Assembly: GCA_002323775.1 (NCBI GenBank)
Contig: DCPV01000311.1
Location: 12,366 to 39,549, forward strand
Direction of reading: 5' to 3'
Origin: Firmicutes bacterium UBA1535
GTDB taxonomy: Bacteria; Bacillota; Clostridia; Tissierellales; Sedimentibacteraceae
Length of the DNA stretch: 27,184 bases
The notes beneath the pieces are model-generated. The model ran no database searches, was not told where the DNA came from, and saw nothing but the letters and a program-made list of their open reading frames with translations. Each line of letters opens with the position of its first letter. Position 1 is the first letter of the stretch. The translations under genes were made by a program, and so were the position numbers. Below are positions 7,209 to 16,237 of the stretch, piece after piece.

Positions 7209-8027
7209 TTATTCGCTACATTCTAAAAACGGTTGATACATCATTATAGCGTGATTTTCTGTTATAAATTCCTCTGTTACTTTGTCATTCTTATCATATC
7301 TTTCTCTGTATAATGAGTTATGCCTAACATATCCGCCCCAAAATTCATGAGTTATATTATGATCTCTTTCAAAAATCTTGTAGCTAAATTCTGGTATGTT
7401 GTTTATTCTCCACTCGCCGATTAAATCTTCATCAGTAATTTTTAAAACCAGCTCATAAGTATCAGAAGTGTTATTTTTAATGATTAAATCTCTATAATTA
7501 TAGAAGCAGGTTGCTCCACTACCGAAAGGTTGAGTTCTATTTGAATCCGGAAAAACATCATAGCTATGTCTATAACGTTCAACAATAGTCAATGGTGTAT
7601 GTAATGTCATCCAATAAATTAAATTTGAAAGTTGGCACAATCCTCCGCCTAGTCCTGTGCCAACTTTCCCATAAAACAAAATCATTCCATCCTTATAGCC
7701 CTTTTTATAAGTTGGTTTTCCTATTAGTTTCCAATACGAAAATGTCTCGCCTGGATATATTAATACTCTATTTAATCTTGAAATTGCAATCTTTAAGTTA
7801 TTAATTTTATTATATTGCAAATACATATCAACATCTTTAAGCTGTCTCAATAATGGCGTTTTATGAGTAAAATATGAATAGGACAAACTATTTTCAGCAT
7901 ATTTATTAGCAAATTTAGTGCTTGAAAATATCCACCACATATAACGCTTAAAGGTGTAATATAATTTACCTATAAAAATTCTTAAACTACTTCTTCTAAT
8001 TGGCTTCATATTGTCATTTTTAAACAT
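7209..8027 (-). CDS. VanW-family protein
   Basis: About 272 residues. The central part is a VanW domain: NRVLIYPGETFSYW, then TGLGGGLCQLSNLIYWM, then HSYDVFPDSNRTQPFGSGAT. The N-terminus is basic with no clear signal peptide, so location is uncertain. VanW was named from vancomycin-resistance clusters, but the family is common in Firmicutes without any van ligase, as here, and its biochemical role is not established. I chose ATG 8027, which has AGGGGG at proper spacing, over a GTG at 8048 that would overlap this site. It sits between the dehydrogenase and the HAD-kinase fusion, with 20 bases to the latter. Confidence 0.85.
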   Translation of the reverse strand: MFKNDNMKPIRRSSLRIFIGKLYYTFKRYMWWIFSSTKFANKYAENSLSYSYFTHKTPLLRQLKDVDMYLQYNKINNLKIAISRLNRVLIYPGETFSYWKLIGKPTYKKGYKDGMILFYGKVGTGLGGGLCQLSNLIYWMTLHTPLTIVERYRHSYDVFPDSNRTQPFGSGATCFYNYRDLIIKNNTSDTYELVLKITDEDLIGEWRINNIPEFSYKIFERDHNITHEFWGGYVRHNSLYRERYDKNDKVTEEFITENHAIMMYQPFLECSE

Positions 8028-8083
8028 AATTATCCCCCTGTAACTCACATTTAAAAAAGAAAATTAATGATTTATATTAGATA

Positions 8084-9049
8084 CTAATATCCTTTGCTAC
8101 AATCTATCAAATTGTTTAATTTTTCATTATTTGCATATTTAATTAGATTTTTGCAAAATATGTCTACAACTATATCACAAGTTAACGGTAATGATGTATT
8201 CCCAGATATATGAGGTGTTATAATTGTGTTTTTACAATTCCACAAAGCACTATCATTAGAAAGTGGCTCTTTTTCAAATACATCTAACGCTGCTCCGCCT
8301 ATTTTATTATTGCTAAGAGCTTCTATAAGAGCATTTTCATCTATAGCCGTTCCTCTGCCAACATTTATAACGATAGCATCGTTCTTCATTTTCTCTATTT
8401 CTTTAGCACCAATAATATGCTTAGTCTTATCAGTTTCAGGTAAGCAAAGCGCTATTACATCTGCACCATCTATGGCTTCTAAAAGCTTATCATTTGAGTA
8501 CATTTCATCAGCAAATTCAGATTTTTTATCTGCATTTCGCCTAACTCCACGAATAGTTGCTCCCATAGCCCTTGCTCTCTTAGCAAAATTTTCTCCTATA
8601 TCACCAAAGCCTACAACTGTTATTGTACTGTTCATAATGGATCTAATTTCACCGAGCATCTTCCAGCTCTTTTCTTTTTGAAGGTCATAATATTCAGTCA
8701 TTCTTCTCATAAGCATAAGCAGTACGGTTATCATATGCTCAGCAATAGTTATTCCATAGGCACCGGTAGCATTAGTAAGGATTATATTGCCATTTCTGAT
8801 ATTATCTAAATTAACATATTTGTCAACACCAGCAAATGAAGCCTGCATCCACTTTAGATTTTTAGCATTGCTTACTAATTTTCTGCTTGCCATGCCAAAT
8901 AAAACTTCACAGCTATCAATATCATCTTGTGTTACTTTTTCATAATCACAAAACTTTACTTCAAAACCAGAGAGCTTTGCAGTTTCCAATATTTTATTTT
9001 TTCTATCTTCATTTAAAAATGGTATACAAATTCCTATAATTCTTGACAT
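8084..9049 (-). CDS. D-2-hydroxyacid dehydrogenase (NAD-dependent)
   Basis: 321 residues, usual family length. The NAD-binding Rossmann motif is VVGFGDIGENFAKRA (145-159). The catalytic triad of the D-isomer-specific 2-hydroxyacid dehydrogenases is present: R232 in NVGRGT, E261 in DVFEKEPL and H280 in ITPHISGNT. It should interconvert a 2-oxoacid and its D-2-hydroxyacid in the cytoplasm with NAD(P)H. The substrate could be glyoxylate/hydroxypyruvate or a branched or aromatic 2-oxoacid and cannot be read from sequence. Ribosome site AGGAGGT precedes ATG 9049. The gene begins 16 bases after the DUF2225 gene. Confidence 0.9.
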   Translation of the reverse strand: MSRIIGICIPFLNEDRKNKILETAKLSGFEVKFCDYEKVTQDDIDSCEVLFGMASRKLVSNAKNLKWMQASFAGVDKYVNLDNIRNGNIILTNATGAYGITIAEHMITVLLMLMRRMTEYYDLQKEKSWKMLGEIRSIMNSTITVVGFGDIGENFAKRARAMGATIRGVRRNADKKSEFADEMYSNDKLLEAIDGADVIALCLPETDKTKHIIGAKEIEKMKNDAIVINVGRGTAIDENALIEALSNNKIGGAALDVFEKEPLSNDSALWNCKNTIITPHISGNTSLPLTCDIVVDIFCKNLIKYANNEKLNNLIDCSKGY

Positions 9050-9065
9050 AAATACCTCCTGTCTT

Positions 9066-10226
9066 TTACTTTCTTCTATCTCTTATTTCATCCAGTTCAA
9101 GGTCAATTAATCTTTTATACGCAGGCTTGCCGTCACGAACTGCCATTGCTTTACTTAAATAAAGCATAGCTTCATTATAGTTTTGAGTTTTTCTTGCAAG
9201 AGTTCCCAATATCATTAAAACTGTCTGCGTTGCCTCTGACGAAAGTTCAGTCTCGCTATAATATAGATTTGTAAATTCCAATGCTTTTTCGGTAGCGAAG
9301 CTTTCCATTTTCAAATCTCTGACATCACTATAAAGCCATGATAATGACAGCCATAATTTAGAATCAATCTGCTTTTTACTTTCAAACCCAGCCGAACATA
9401 TTAAAGCAAGATAATGTGATGCAAACACTTGGTCTAAAGTTCTTGGCTCTTTGAATTCAAGCCCTAAGTTTCTTTTTACTAACTCAAGCTGATCTGCAAA
9501 CATTTCTTTTTTCAATCTATGTGGAGCTTCAAAGCCACTCTCAAAGGAACTAAAATAGCAATGAGGACAAGTTACAATCTCATACCATAGCATATCGAAA
9601 GATTGGTAATTTTTTCTCATATCACATGCTAACTCACCTTTAGTTACAAGCTTTGAAGTTAATGGTGTTACACTGTCAAAGCTTTGACCGCAATGTGGGC
9701 ATGTGAAATTATGCGGATATAAGAATTTATCATACTCCTCAGGACGAACAGTCGGATATTTAGCGTGTCCACTTGGAAAAAGCATTGATTTATAGAAAGA
9801 TTCTTCATCAATGTTGTAGTATTCTATCATTTTTTGTTTTTCTAAATTGATTAACCTTATTTCACTTTGCGTCTTGTTAGCACGCTCTGTTAGTATATCC
9901 AATAATTCAATAAATAAATTATTATGCTTTTTTGCAAGACTTATGTAATTTACTTTATTAATAGTTGCAACAGTTGTATCTTCAATTGCCACTACAGTAC
10001 TTTGAGAAACACCTTCATTTAAAAAATTCATAATACCAAATATATTTCCAGGCGTTATTGTTTCTATAATTTTTTCATTTTGCATTTTGTGATTTTCAAC
10101 AATATTTACCTTTCCAATTAACAAAATAAACATTTCACTACAATTTTCATTCTCATTTATTATTATTGAGCCTGCATCATATTTTTTCATGTTTGCTCTG
10201 GTAGCAAGAAGTTTTACATCAATCAT
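9066..10226 (-). CDS. Cyclic-nucleotide-binding domain + DUF2225 protein
   Basis: 386 residues in three parts. Residues 8-105 form a Crp-type cyclic-nucleotide-binding beta-roll (AGSIIINENENCSEMFILLI, then GNIFGIMNFL), lacking a Crp-like helix-turn-helix. Residues 130-250 match DUF2225, with two zinc-ribbon-like CPHC motifs at 176-179 and 220-223. The C-terminal third is helical and TPR-like (LGTLARKTQNYNEAMLYLSKA). DUF2225 proteins usually occur alone, so the added sensor roll may gate an unknown metal-dependent function. Whether cAMP, c-di-AMP or nothing binds is unclear, because the canonical phosphate-cassette arginine is not evident. The start has GAGGAC. The ZIP transporter gene ends 37 bases upstream. 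Confidence 0.85.
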   Translation of the reverse strand: MIDVKLLATRANMKKYDAGSIIINENENCSEMFILLIGKVNIVENHKMQNEKIIETITPGNIFGIMNFLNEGVSQSTVVAIEDTTVATINKVNYISLAKKHNNLFIELLDILTERANKTQSEIRLINLEKQKMIEYYNIDEESFYKSMLFPSGHAKYPTVRPEEYDKFLYPHNFTCPHCGQSFDSVTPLTSKLVTKGELACDMRKNYQSFDMLWYEIVTCPHCYFSSFESGFEAPHRLKKEMFADQLELVKRNLGLEFKEPRTLDQVFASHYLALICSAGFESKKQIDSKLWLSLSWLYSDVRDLKMESFATEKALEFTNLYYSETELSSEATQTVLMILGTLARKTQNYNEAMLYLSKAMAVRDGKPAYKRLIDLELDEIRDRRK

Positions 10227-10263
10227 TTTTTGTCCTCAATTCTATTATATTTATAAAAATTAC

Positions 10264-11019
10264 TTATGATATGTACGCATCCAAGAACATCATAACTATA
10301 AATCCAATCAATAAAGAATAAGTAGCTATTCTCTCATGTCCATGACTGTGTGTTTCCGGAATCATTTCATCACTTATTACATATAACATTGTTCCACCTG
10401 CAAACGCTAAGGCAAATGGCAATATTGCTTTAGAAATAATTGCTGAATAATATCCAATAAATGTACCTACAACTTCGATTAAGCCAGTAAATGCCGCTAT
10501 TAAAAATGCTCTTTTTTTACTGACTCCATTCATTATCATCGGCGATATAGTCACCATACCCTCAGGTATATTTTGTATAGCTATACCAAGTGCTACAGTA
10601 ATTGCATTTTTCATATCGCCTGAGCCAAAGCTAACTCCAGCTGCCAATCCCTCTGGCAAGTTGTGTATCGCAATAGCAAAAACAAATAGCATAACTTTAT
10701 TTAAAGAAGCGTTGTTTTGATGATTCTCCATTTCCACGCCCGTCAAATGATGTAAATGTGGCGTTAATTTGTCAAATATATTTAAAATGTAAGCACCTGC
10801 GAGGATTCCTAAAGCAGTAATCCATAATCCACTTTTACCTACAGATTCAGCCGATGGTAAAATTAAACCCTGTATTGCAGTTGCTAACATTACTCCTGCC
10901 GCAAATCCTAAAATTGCGTCATTCCACTTGTGTGGTAGATTTTTAAAGAAGAAACCTATAAATGCTCCCACAACCGTAGCTCCGCCAACACCAAGTGCTG
11001 TTATAGTTACTAAATTCAT
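10264..11019 (-). CDS. ZIP-family divalent metal transporter
   Basis: 251 residues with eight predicted membrane helices. The two metal-site motifs are clear: HNLPEGLAAG in helix 4 (119-128) and QNIPEGMV in helix 5 (149-156). A His-rich loop (about 87-100, HLHHLTGVEMENH) lies between helices 3 and 4. It should import zinc and perhaps iron or manganese across the cytoplasmic membrane, like ZupT-group bacterial ZIP proteins. Ribosome site AAAGGAGG precedes ATG 11019, with its own candidate promoter upstream, separated from the nucleoside transporter by a terminator. Metal preference cannot be told from sequence, and no Zur-like operator was recognised. Confidence 0.92.
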   Translation of the reverse strand: MNLVTITALGVGGATVVGAFIGFFFKNLPHKWNDAILGFAAGVMLATAIQGLILPSAESVGKSGLWITALGILAGAYILNIFDKLTPHLHHLTGVEMENHQNNASLNKVMLFVFAIAIHNLPEGLAAGVSFGSGDMKNAITVALGIAIQNIPEGMVTISPMIMNGVSKKRAFLIAAFTGLIEVVGTFIGYYSAIISKAILPFALAFAGGTMLYVISDEMIPETHSHGHERIATYSLLIGFIVMMFLDAYIS

Positions 11020-11046
11020 GCTTGCCTCCTTTAATAATGTATTAGT

Positions 11047-11075
11047 ATATTATTTCAATTAATAATCTGATGCAA
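11047..11075 (-). promoter_or_regulatory. Candidate promoter of the ZIP transporter gene
   Basis: Minus strand TTGCAT (11075-11070), 17-base spacer, TAATAT (11052-11047), about 25 bases before the ribosome site. Reasonable but AT-biased match. Confidence 0.4.
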
Positions 11076-11152
11076 AAATTGCCTTAATTTTATGTTCTAA
11101 CGACAATCTTACAATAAATTATACAATCAAAAATTACTACTAATATAATAAC

Positions 11153-11183
11153 ATAAAAAAAACCTTAAAACAATAATTTTAAG
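11153..11183 (-). terminator. Intrinsic terminator after the nucleoside transporter operon
   Basis: On the minus strand, CTTAAAA-TTATTG-TTTTAAG is followed by G and eight T. Stem of seven pairs at 11183-11177 and 11170-11164. The plus strand also has a T run after the stem, so it could act in both directions. Confidence 0.7.
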
Positions 11184-11256
11184 ATTTTTTTACAAATTTT
11201 TCAATTCGAGTCCGCTTTGATAACATAAATAATATTATGTAGACTTATGTCGATTT

Positions 11257-12222
11257 TTACCTCACACTCTTATCGTAAGGTATGCCTTCTGCCTTTGGTG
11301 CACGTGATTTTTTAGATGTAAATGCAAGTACCACCATTGTCGCTACATACGGCAGCATTTTGTAAAATGTGCTGTTTATTTTTAAATTATTAAGGAAAGG
11401 TATCAGCGGTATTGAGTACGCCAAAGTTCTTAAAAATGCAAAGAATAATGCAGCAAATAATATTCTAATCGGCTTCCACTGTCCGAATATCATAACAGCC
11501 AAGGCTAAAAAACCAAAGCCCGCAACACCGGTATGACCATTTGCATTGCCGCTCATAATTCCAACTGCATAGAAGAAACCGCCAATTCCACCTAAAATAC
11601 CTGAGATGCCTACGCCAGCATATCTCATTTTGTACACATTTATACCAACGCTATCAGCAGCATGTGGATGTTCTCCGCAAGCTCTTAGTCTAAGACCAAA
11701 TTTAGTTTTATAGAAAATTATTGTCACAATTATTAAAATTGCAAAGGCTATATATACCGTAAGATATGTTTTTTTGAAGAACAAATCTCCTATAATTGGT
11801 ATCTGTCCTAAAACCGGTACTTCATCTATAAAAAACCTAACTGATGTTGTTATACCATCAGAATTAAATTTCATTTTAGAAAATAACAATATTCCTGCCG
11901 GAACGAGCATATTAAGAGCTGTTCCTGTTATAGTCTGGTCTGCCTTCATATTAACTGCCGCATATGATAGTAAAAGCGAGTAAATAACTCCAGCAAGTGC
12001 AGATGCTAACATGGCAATCAATAAAACAACTTGAGGGTTTAGTCCTAAATTCTGAATTCCCAATACTGTCAAGGCACCAAAAAATGCACCAAACAGCATT
12101 ATACCTTCAAGAGCTATGTTTACTATTCCGCTTCTTTCACTAAACATACCCCCAAGGGCAACTAATAGTAAAGGAACCATTACAGGGAGAGTACCTTGAA
12201 TTAAAAAATATAAAATATCCAT
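11257..12222 (-). CDS. BMP-type nucleoside ABC transporter, second permease
   Basis: 321 residues, about nine to ten hydrophobic helices, beginning with MVPLLLVALGGMFSERSGIV and IALEGIMLFGAFFGAL, which are hallmarks of the inner-membrane permease family of BMP (basic membrane protein/PnrA) and ribose-type ABC systems. A conserved cytoplasmic loop, FYKTKFGLRLRACGEHPHAADSVGIN, contacts the ATPase. It is the NupQ/YufQ-type partner of the permease gene directly before it, whose stop codon ends one base ahead of this ATG. The ribosome site GGGAGG lies inside the end of that gene, implying coupled translation. The likely substrates are purine or pyrimidine nucleosides. Confidence 0.92.
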   Translation of the reverse strand: MDILYFLIQGTLPVMVPLLLVALGGMFSERSGIVNIALEGIMLFGAFFGALTVLGIQNLGLNPQVVLLIAMLASALAGVIYSLLLSYAAVNMKADQTITGTALNMLVPAGILLFSKMKFNSDGITTSVRFFIDEVPVLGQIPIIGDLFFKKTYLTVYIAFAILIIVTIIFYKTKFGLRLRACGEHPHAADSVGINVYKMRYAGVGISGILGGIGGFFYAVGIMSGNANGHTGVAGFGFLALAVMIFGQWKPIRILFAALFFAFLRTLAYSIPLIPFLNNLKINSTFYKMLPYVATMVVLAFTSKKSRAPKAEGIPYDKSVR

Positions 12223-12223
12223 A

Positions 12224-13336
12224 TTATTTGTCCTCCCTTACTGACACAGCTTTTAATTCTGCTTTTTTATTTTTTCCGGATAAGAATTTTGATAATGTTT
12301 CCCTCATAAGAGTAGCAAATGCAGAGAAATAAATTATAACTGCTATTACTATATCAATAATTTCAGGCTTAAATCCATATAAGCTTGCAGTAGTGCCACC
12401 TCTTTGAAGCAAAGAAATAAAACTTGCTGAGAAAATAATACCTATAGGATTTGAAACTCCTAAAAGTGCTACGGCAATTCCATTAAAGCCATTGGCAGCA
12501 ATTATATTAATTGGTTCATATGTCATACTGCTTCCGGTTATTGTAGATGGTGCAAGTATCGCAAACGCACCTCCAAGCCCAGCTAGACCTCCTGCTATAA
12601 TCATTGACAATATTATATTTCTTTTTCCGTTCATTCCTGCATAATTACTAGCATGCTTATTATATCCTGTTGCTTTTAGCTCATATCCAAATGTGGTTTT
12701 GTTTAAAACTACATAGAGTATAATTGCTATTATTATCGCAAATATAATGGATAAGTTCAAGTTTGAGCCTTTAATTCCCAAGGAAAAAATCTGTGCTGAT
12801 TTTGGTAAATAAGCTGTTCTTGCCATATCCGGAACATACATCTTAGAATTCCCTTGGATAGCCATATCAACTAAATACATACCTATATAGTTAAACATAA
12901 TTGAGGTTATAACCTCATTAACATTAAAAAATGCTTTAAATATACCTGGTATAGCACCCCAAAGCATACCACCTATCATACCTGCCAATATGCACAATAT
13001 CCAATGAAGCGGACTATTTACCGGAAACATAAAGCCCACATACATAGCGAAGAACATTCCCATTGTGTATTGACCAGAAGCTCCTATATTAAACATACCC
13101 ATCTTGAATGCAAAGCCTACTGCAAGCCCCGTCATAAGTATAGGAGTTGCAAAATACAGCACTGTAGCAAAATCAGTAAATCCTGCAAATAAAATAGTGG
13201 CAAATCCCGGAAAGGCTTCTAATGGGTTAGCAATAATCATTACAATTAGACCAAAGATAAGTCCTAAAGCTATAGCTAATAGTGAGGCTATGAAAGAATT
13301 ATAGCCTTTAGTTTTTTTAACATCACTTAATCTCAT
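12224..13336 (-). CDS. BMP-type nucleoside ABC transporter, first permease
   Basis: About 370 residues with roughly ten membrane helices. Typical permease features are FKMGMFNIGASGQYTMG, FNVNEVITSIMFNYIG and the ATPase-contact loop NKTTFGYELKATGYNKHASNYAGMN, matching the longer NupP/YufP-type permease. The reading frame is open further upstream to a possible start at 13405, but ATG 13336 (MRLSDVKKTKGYNSF) has GAGAGGTGA at good spacing. It gives a 14-base overlap with the ATPase gene, usual for such operons. Together with the second permease it forms the transmembrane channel. The C-terminal tail is Lys-rich. Confidence 0.92.
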   Translation of the reverse strand: MRLSDVKKTKGYNSFIASLLAIALGLIFGLIVMIIANPLEAFPGFATILFAGFTDFATVLYFATPILMTGLAVGFAFKMGMFNIGASGQYTMGMFFAMYVGFMFPVNSPLHWILCILAGMIGGMLWGAIPGIFKAFFNVNEVITSIMFNYIGMYLVDMAIQGNSKMYVPDMARTAYLPKSAQIFSLGIKGSNLNLSIIFAIIIAIILYVVLNKTTFGYELKATGYNKHASNYAGMNGKRNIILSMIIAGGLAGLGGAFAILAPSTITGSSMTYEPINIIAANGFNGIAVALLGVSNPIGIIFSASFISLLQRGGTTASLYGFKPEIIDIVIAVIIYFSAFATLMRETLSKFLSGKNKKAELKAVSVREDK

Positions 13337-14882
13337 CTGACTGTTCACCTCTCTTTGGTTTATTTCTCTTAGCACCAGACATATACAATCCAAGTTCTTT
13401 TTCATCTACCTTGTCTACTTCAAACTCACCAACAATCTCACCTTCATACATTACGAGTATTCTATCTGATAAGTTCATGACCTCATCAAGCTCAAGAGAA
13501 ACAAGTAAAACAGCCGCTCCTGCATCTCTTTCTGCAACAATTTGTTTATGTATATATTCAATAGCTCCTACGTCAAGTCCACGTGTAGGCTGTACAACTA
13601 CTAAAAGCTCTGGGTCTCTATCTATCTCACGTGCAACGATAGCTTTTTGTTGGTTTCCGCCAGACATACTTCTTGCTGTAGTTTTAGACCCCTGTCCACT
13701 TCTTACATCATATTGTTCAATTAATTTATCTGAATATTCTGTTATAACACTTTTTTTCAAAAATCCATTTTTTTGAAACTTTGGCTGCCAATATCTTTGC
13801 AGCACCATATTTTCAGCAAGAGAATAGTCTAAAACTAAACCGAATTTATGCCTATCTTCTGGTATATGGCTCATACCAAGTTTGCTGCGAGTCCTAATGC
13901 TAGAATTGGAAATATTTTTGCCACAAAGCTCAATATCCCCACCATTATTCTTTTCTAAGCCTGTTATAGCATACACAAGTTCACTTTGTCCATTTCCATC
14001 AATTCCAGCTATACAAACGATTTCTCCAGCTCGTACACTAAAAGAGACCTCTTTTACAGCATTATTTTTATGGATTTTACTTGGAACACTTAAATTATTT
14101 ATATTTAAAACAACATCTTTAGGATTGCTTTTTTCCTTCTTAACTGTAAATTCAACCTTTCTTCCTACCATCATTTCTGATAGCTCCTCAATTGAGGTTT
14201 CGCTGGTATTTACAGTACCTATATACTTTCCTTTTCTAAGCACTGTACATCTATCAGATATAGCCTTTATTTCATTAAGCTTATGAGTTATAAATAATAT
14301 TGATTTACCTTCATTTGCAAGCTTTTTCATAATTTTCATCAATTCATTTATTTCCTGCGGTGTGAGTGAAGCAGTTGGTTCATCAAAAATTAAAATTTCA
14401 TTATCTCTATATAGCATTTTAAGTATCTCAACACGTTGCTGCATGCCGACTGTTATATCTTCTATAATTGCATCTGGATCTACTTTTAATCCGTATTGCT
14501 CACTAAGTTTTACAATTTTATCTCTTGCTTGCTTTTTCATTAGAAAACCATATTTATTAGGCTCTACACCCAACATAATATTTTCTATAACACTAAAAAT
14601 CTCCACTAGCTTGAAGTGCTGGTGTACCATACCTATACCTAAATTATTTGCATCATTCGGATTATTAATCTTTACAAGCTCTCCATTTTTGTGAATTTCA
14701 CCTATTTCAGGCTGGTATAGACCGAACAGAACGCTCATAAGCGTAGACTTACCGGCACCATTTTCCCCTAAAAGAGCATGAATTTCACCTTTTTTCAGTT
14801 GTAAGGTAATATCGTCATTTGCTATAATGCCTGGAAATTCCTTTGTTATATGGAGCATTTCAATAATATAATCTTGCGCCAT
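13323..14882 (-). CDS. BMP-type nucleoside ABC transporter, double ATPase
   Basis: About 519 residues holding two ABC ATPase domains in tandem. The first has Walker A GENGAGKST (39-47), signature ITVGMQQRVEI and Walker B LIFDEPTASLTP. The second has a modified Walker A (GIDGNGQSE), signature SMSGGNQQKA and a Walker B region ending VVVQPTRGLDVGA, where Gln replaces the catalytic Glu, as is normal for BMP/ribose-type ATPases. It energises import by the two permeases encoded downstream. I prefer ATG 14882 because GGAGG lies five bases before it; the ATG at 14894 contains that site. The lipoprotein gene upstream is separated by a strong terminator, so this gene probably depends on read-through. 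Confidence 0.93.
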   Translation of the reverse strand: MAQDYIIEMLHITKEFPGIIANDDITLQLKKGEIHALLGENGAGKSTLMSVLFGLYQPEIGEIHKNGELVKINNPNDANNLGIGMVHQHFKLVEIFSVIENIMLGVEPNKYGFLMKKQARDKIVKLSEQYGLKVDPDAIIEDITVGMQQRVEILKMLYRDNEILIFDEPTASLTPQEINELMKIMKKLANEGKSILFITHKLNEIKAISDRCTVLRKGKYIGTVNTSETSIEELSEMMVGRKVEFTVKKEKSNPKDVVLNINNLSVPSKIHKNNAVKEVSFSVRAGEIVCIAGIDGNGQSELVYAITGLEKNNGGDIELCGKNISNSSIRTRSKLGMSHIPEDRHKFGLVLDYSLAENMVLQRYWQPKFQKNGFLKKSVITEYSDKLIEQYDVRSGQGSKTTARSMSGGNQQKAIVAREIDRDPELLVVVQPTRGLDVGAIEYIHKQIVAERDAGAAVLLVSLELDEVMNLSDRILVMYEGEIVGEFEVDKVDEKELGLYMSGAKRNKPKRGEQSDEIK

Positions 14883-14920
14883 CTTAACCTCCATAATTTA
14901 TTATTAGCCTTGCTTAAATT

Positions 14921-14955
14921 AATAAAAAAGGGAAAGGCAAACGCCTGTTCCCTTT
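14921..14955 (-). terminator. Strong internal terminator between lipoprotein and ATPase genes
   Basis: On the minus strand, AAAGGGAA, a bulged C, AGGC, loop GTTT, GCCT and TTCCCTTT run straight into further T residues: twelve pairs plus a T run (14955-14921). A classic Rho-independent terminator, but it sits inside the transporter operon, so it likely sets a high ratio of receptor to channel. Confidence 0.85.
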
Positions 14956-15031
14956 CTATTTGTAGAAAACTTTAATTTAAAAATAATTATAACTTACGTT
15001 TTATATCTTATCGAAGTTTATAAAACTATTA

Positions 15032-16180
15032 CTATTGTACTGTTGTTACAGAAACTTTGCTCAAATCAAGACCTTTAACTAATTCGTCAGCTGTTGCATA
15101 ACCAGTTTCAGCTGTAACTTTTATAGTTCTAACAGGTTTTACTTCATCCTTAGCTAATTTATTAAATACTAAATCATAATCAGCTTTAGTGAAAGCCTTG
15201 AAACGATCAAAAGCATTGCCGTCTTTTTGACCTATAACTACTGTAGGAAGTCCTACACCGCCATTAGACGCATTGAAATATGTAGTTGTTCCACCAAAAA
15301 CAGTGTCAAAGTTATTTGTTTTATAAATTGATTCTAAAACTTGAACAACTGAAGTTCCTAAGCCTTTAGCTGCAGAAGTTATAACTGTTGCACTATCATA
15401 TCTTTGGTCAACGTCAACACCGATAACAACTTTTTTAGCTTCATCAGCAGCAGCCATAACAGATTTACCAACAGATCCTCCGCACGCAAATATTACTTCT
15501 GTTCCACCTTCGTACATTGTTTTTGCAGTTGCTTTATTTGTATCATTTTCTTCAAAGTTTCCAGTGTAGTGGTATTTCACTTCAACACTTACACCTAACT
15601 CTTTAGCAGCAGCTTCTGCACCTTGTAAGAATCCATATCCAAATGCTTGAACTGCTGGAACAGCCATACCACCCATAAATCCAAGTTTAGTATATCCATC
15701 TTTAACAGCAGCATATCCTGCTAGATATCCTGATTGTTCTTCTGCATACTTAACACTTGCAACATTTGATTTTGTTTCAAATTTTGGTTCAGGATATGGG
15801 CTATGAGGTTCTCCGTCAAGAAGTATGAATTTTACATCTGGATATTTTGCTTGAGCTTCATAAACTGCAACTTCAAATAAGTATCCAGGAGTAACTACTA
15901 CCTTTGCTCCGCCTTTGATAGCTAATTCTATAGATGCTAAATATCCTGCATCTGAAGGTTCTTCTGGTTTATAGTATTTGTGTGAAATATTATTTGCTTT
16001 TGCAAACTCAAGAACACCTTCCCATGAGCCTTGGTTAAATGACTTATCATCAATGTTTCCTTTATCTGTGATAAGTGCAATCTCAGCTTTATTGCCAGTA
16101 CATGATGTAAATAACAAGCCAGTTCCCAATAGCATTGTAAAAGCTAAAGCTATTGACAATACCTTTTTAAAATTTTTCAT
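15032..16180 (-). CDS. BMP-family nucleoside-binding lipoprotein
   Basis: 382 residues. An N-terminal lipoprotein signal ends in LFTSC with the lipidated cysteine at 27. The mature part follows the BMP/PnrA fold: IALITDKGNIDDKSFNQGSW, then KVVVTPGYLFEVAVYEAQ, then EEQSGYLAGYAAV and LGFMGGMAVPAVQAFGYGFLQG, all typical of purine-nucleoside receptors of this family. It is anchored outside the membrane and delivers ligand to the permeases encoded downstream. Ribosome site TTGGAGG precedes ATG 16180. The promoter has a perfect -35, and a palindrome lies in the leader. deoC directly upstream supports a nucleoside or deoxynucleoside ligand, though the ligand itself is not shown. Confidence 0.93.
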   Translation of the reverse strand: MKNFKKVLSIALAFTMLLGTGLLFTSCTGNKAEIALITDKGNIDDKSFNQGSWEGVLEFAKANNISHKYYKPEEPSDAGYLASIELAIKGGAKVVVTPGYLFEVAVYEAQAKYPDVKFILLDGEPHSPYPEPKFETKSNVASVKYAEEQSGYLAGYAAVKDGYTKLGFMGGMAVPAVQAFGYGFLQGAEAAAKELGVSVEVKYHYTGNFEENDTNKATAKTMYEGGTEVIFACGGSVGKSVMAAADEAKKVVIGVDVDQRYDSATVITSAAKGLGTSVVQVLESIYKTNNFDTVFGGTTTYFNASNGGVGLPTVVIGQKDGNAFDRFKAFTKADYDLVFNKLAKDEVKPVRTIKVTAETGYATADELVKGLDLSKVSVTTVQ

Positions 16181-16210
16181 TTTTAAAGTTCCTCCAATTT
16201 TATTGTTTAT

Positions 16211-16227
16211 ACAGTACTATGTACTGT
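16211..16227. promoter_or_regulatory. Perfect palindrome in the transporter leader, possible operator
   Basis: ACAGTAC-TAT-GTACTGT, seven-base perfect arms, begins about four bases downstream of the expected transcription start. It may be a repressor site or a 5' mRNA hairpin. I do not recognise the binding protein. Confidence 0.5.
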
Positions 16228-16237
16228 TGTAAATTAT

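Noticed and set aside
7209..8027. Vancomycin-resistance cluster
   Set aside because: VanW alone is widespread; no VanA/B ligase, VanH-X pair or VanRS is present. The nearby D-hydroxyacid dehydrogenase lacks specific evidence of being a VanH-type D-lactate enzyme.
13411..13776. Plus-strand reading frame of 121 codons opposite the transporter ATPase
   Set aside because: Ser/Thr/Pro-rich antisense translation of conserved ATPase sequence, with no start signal.
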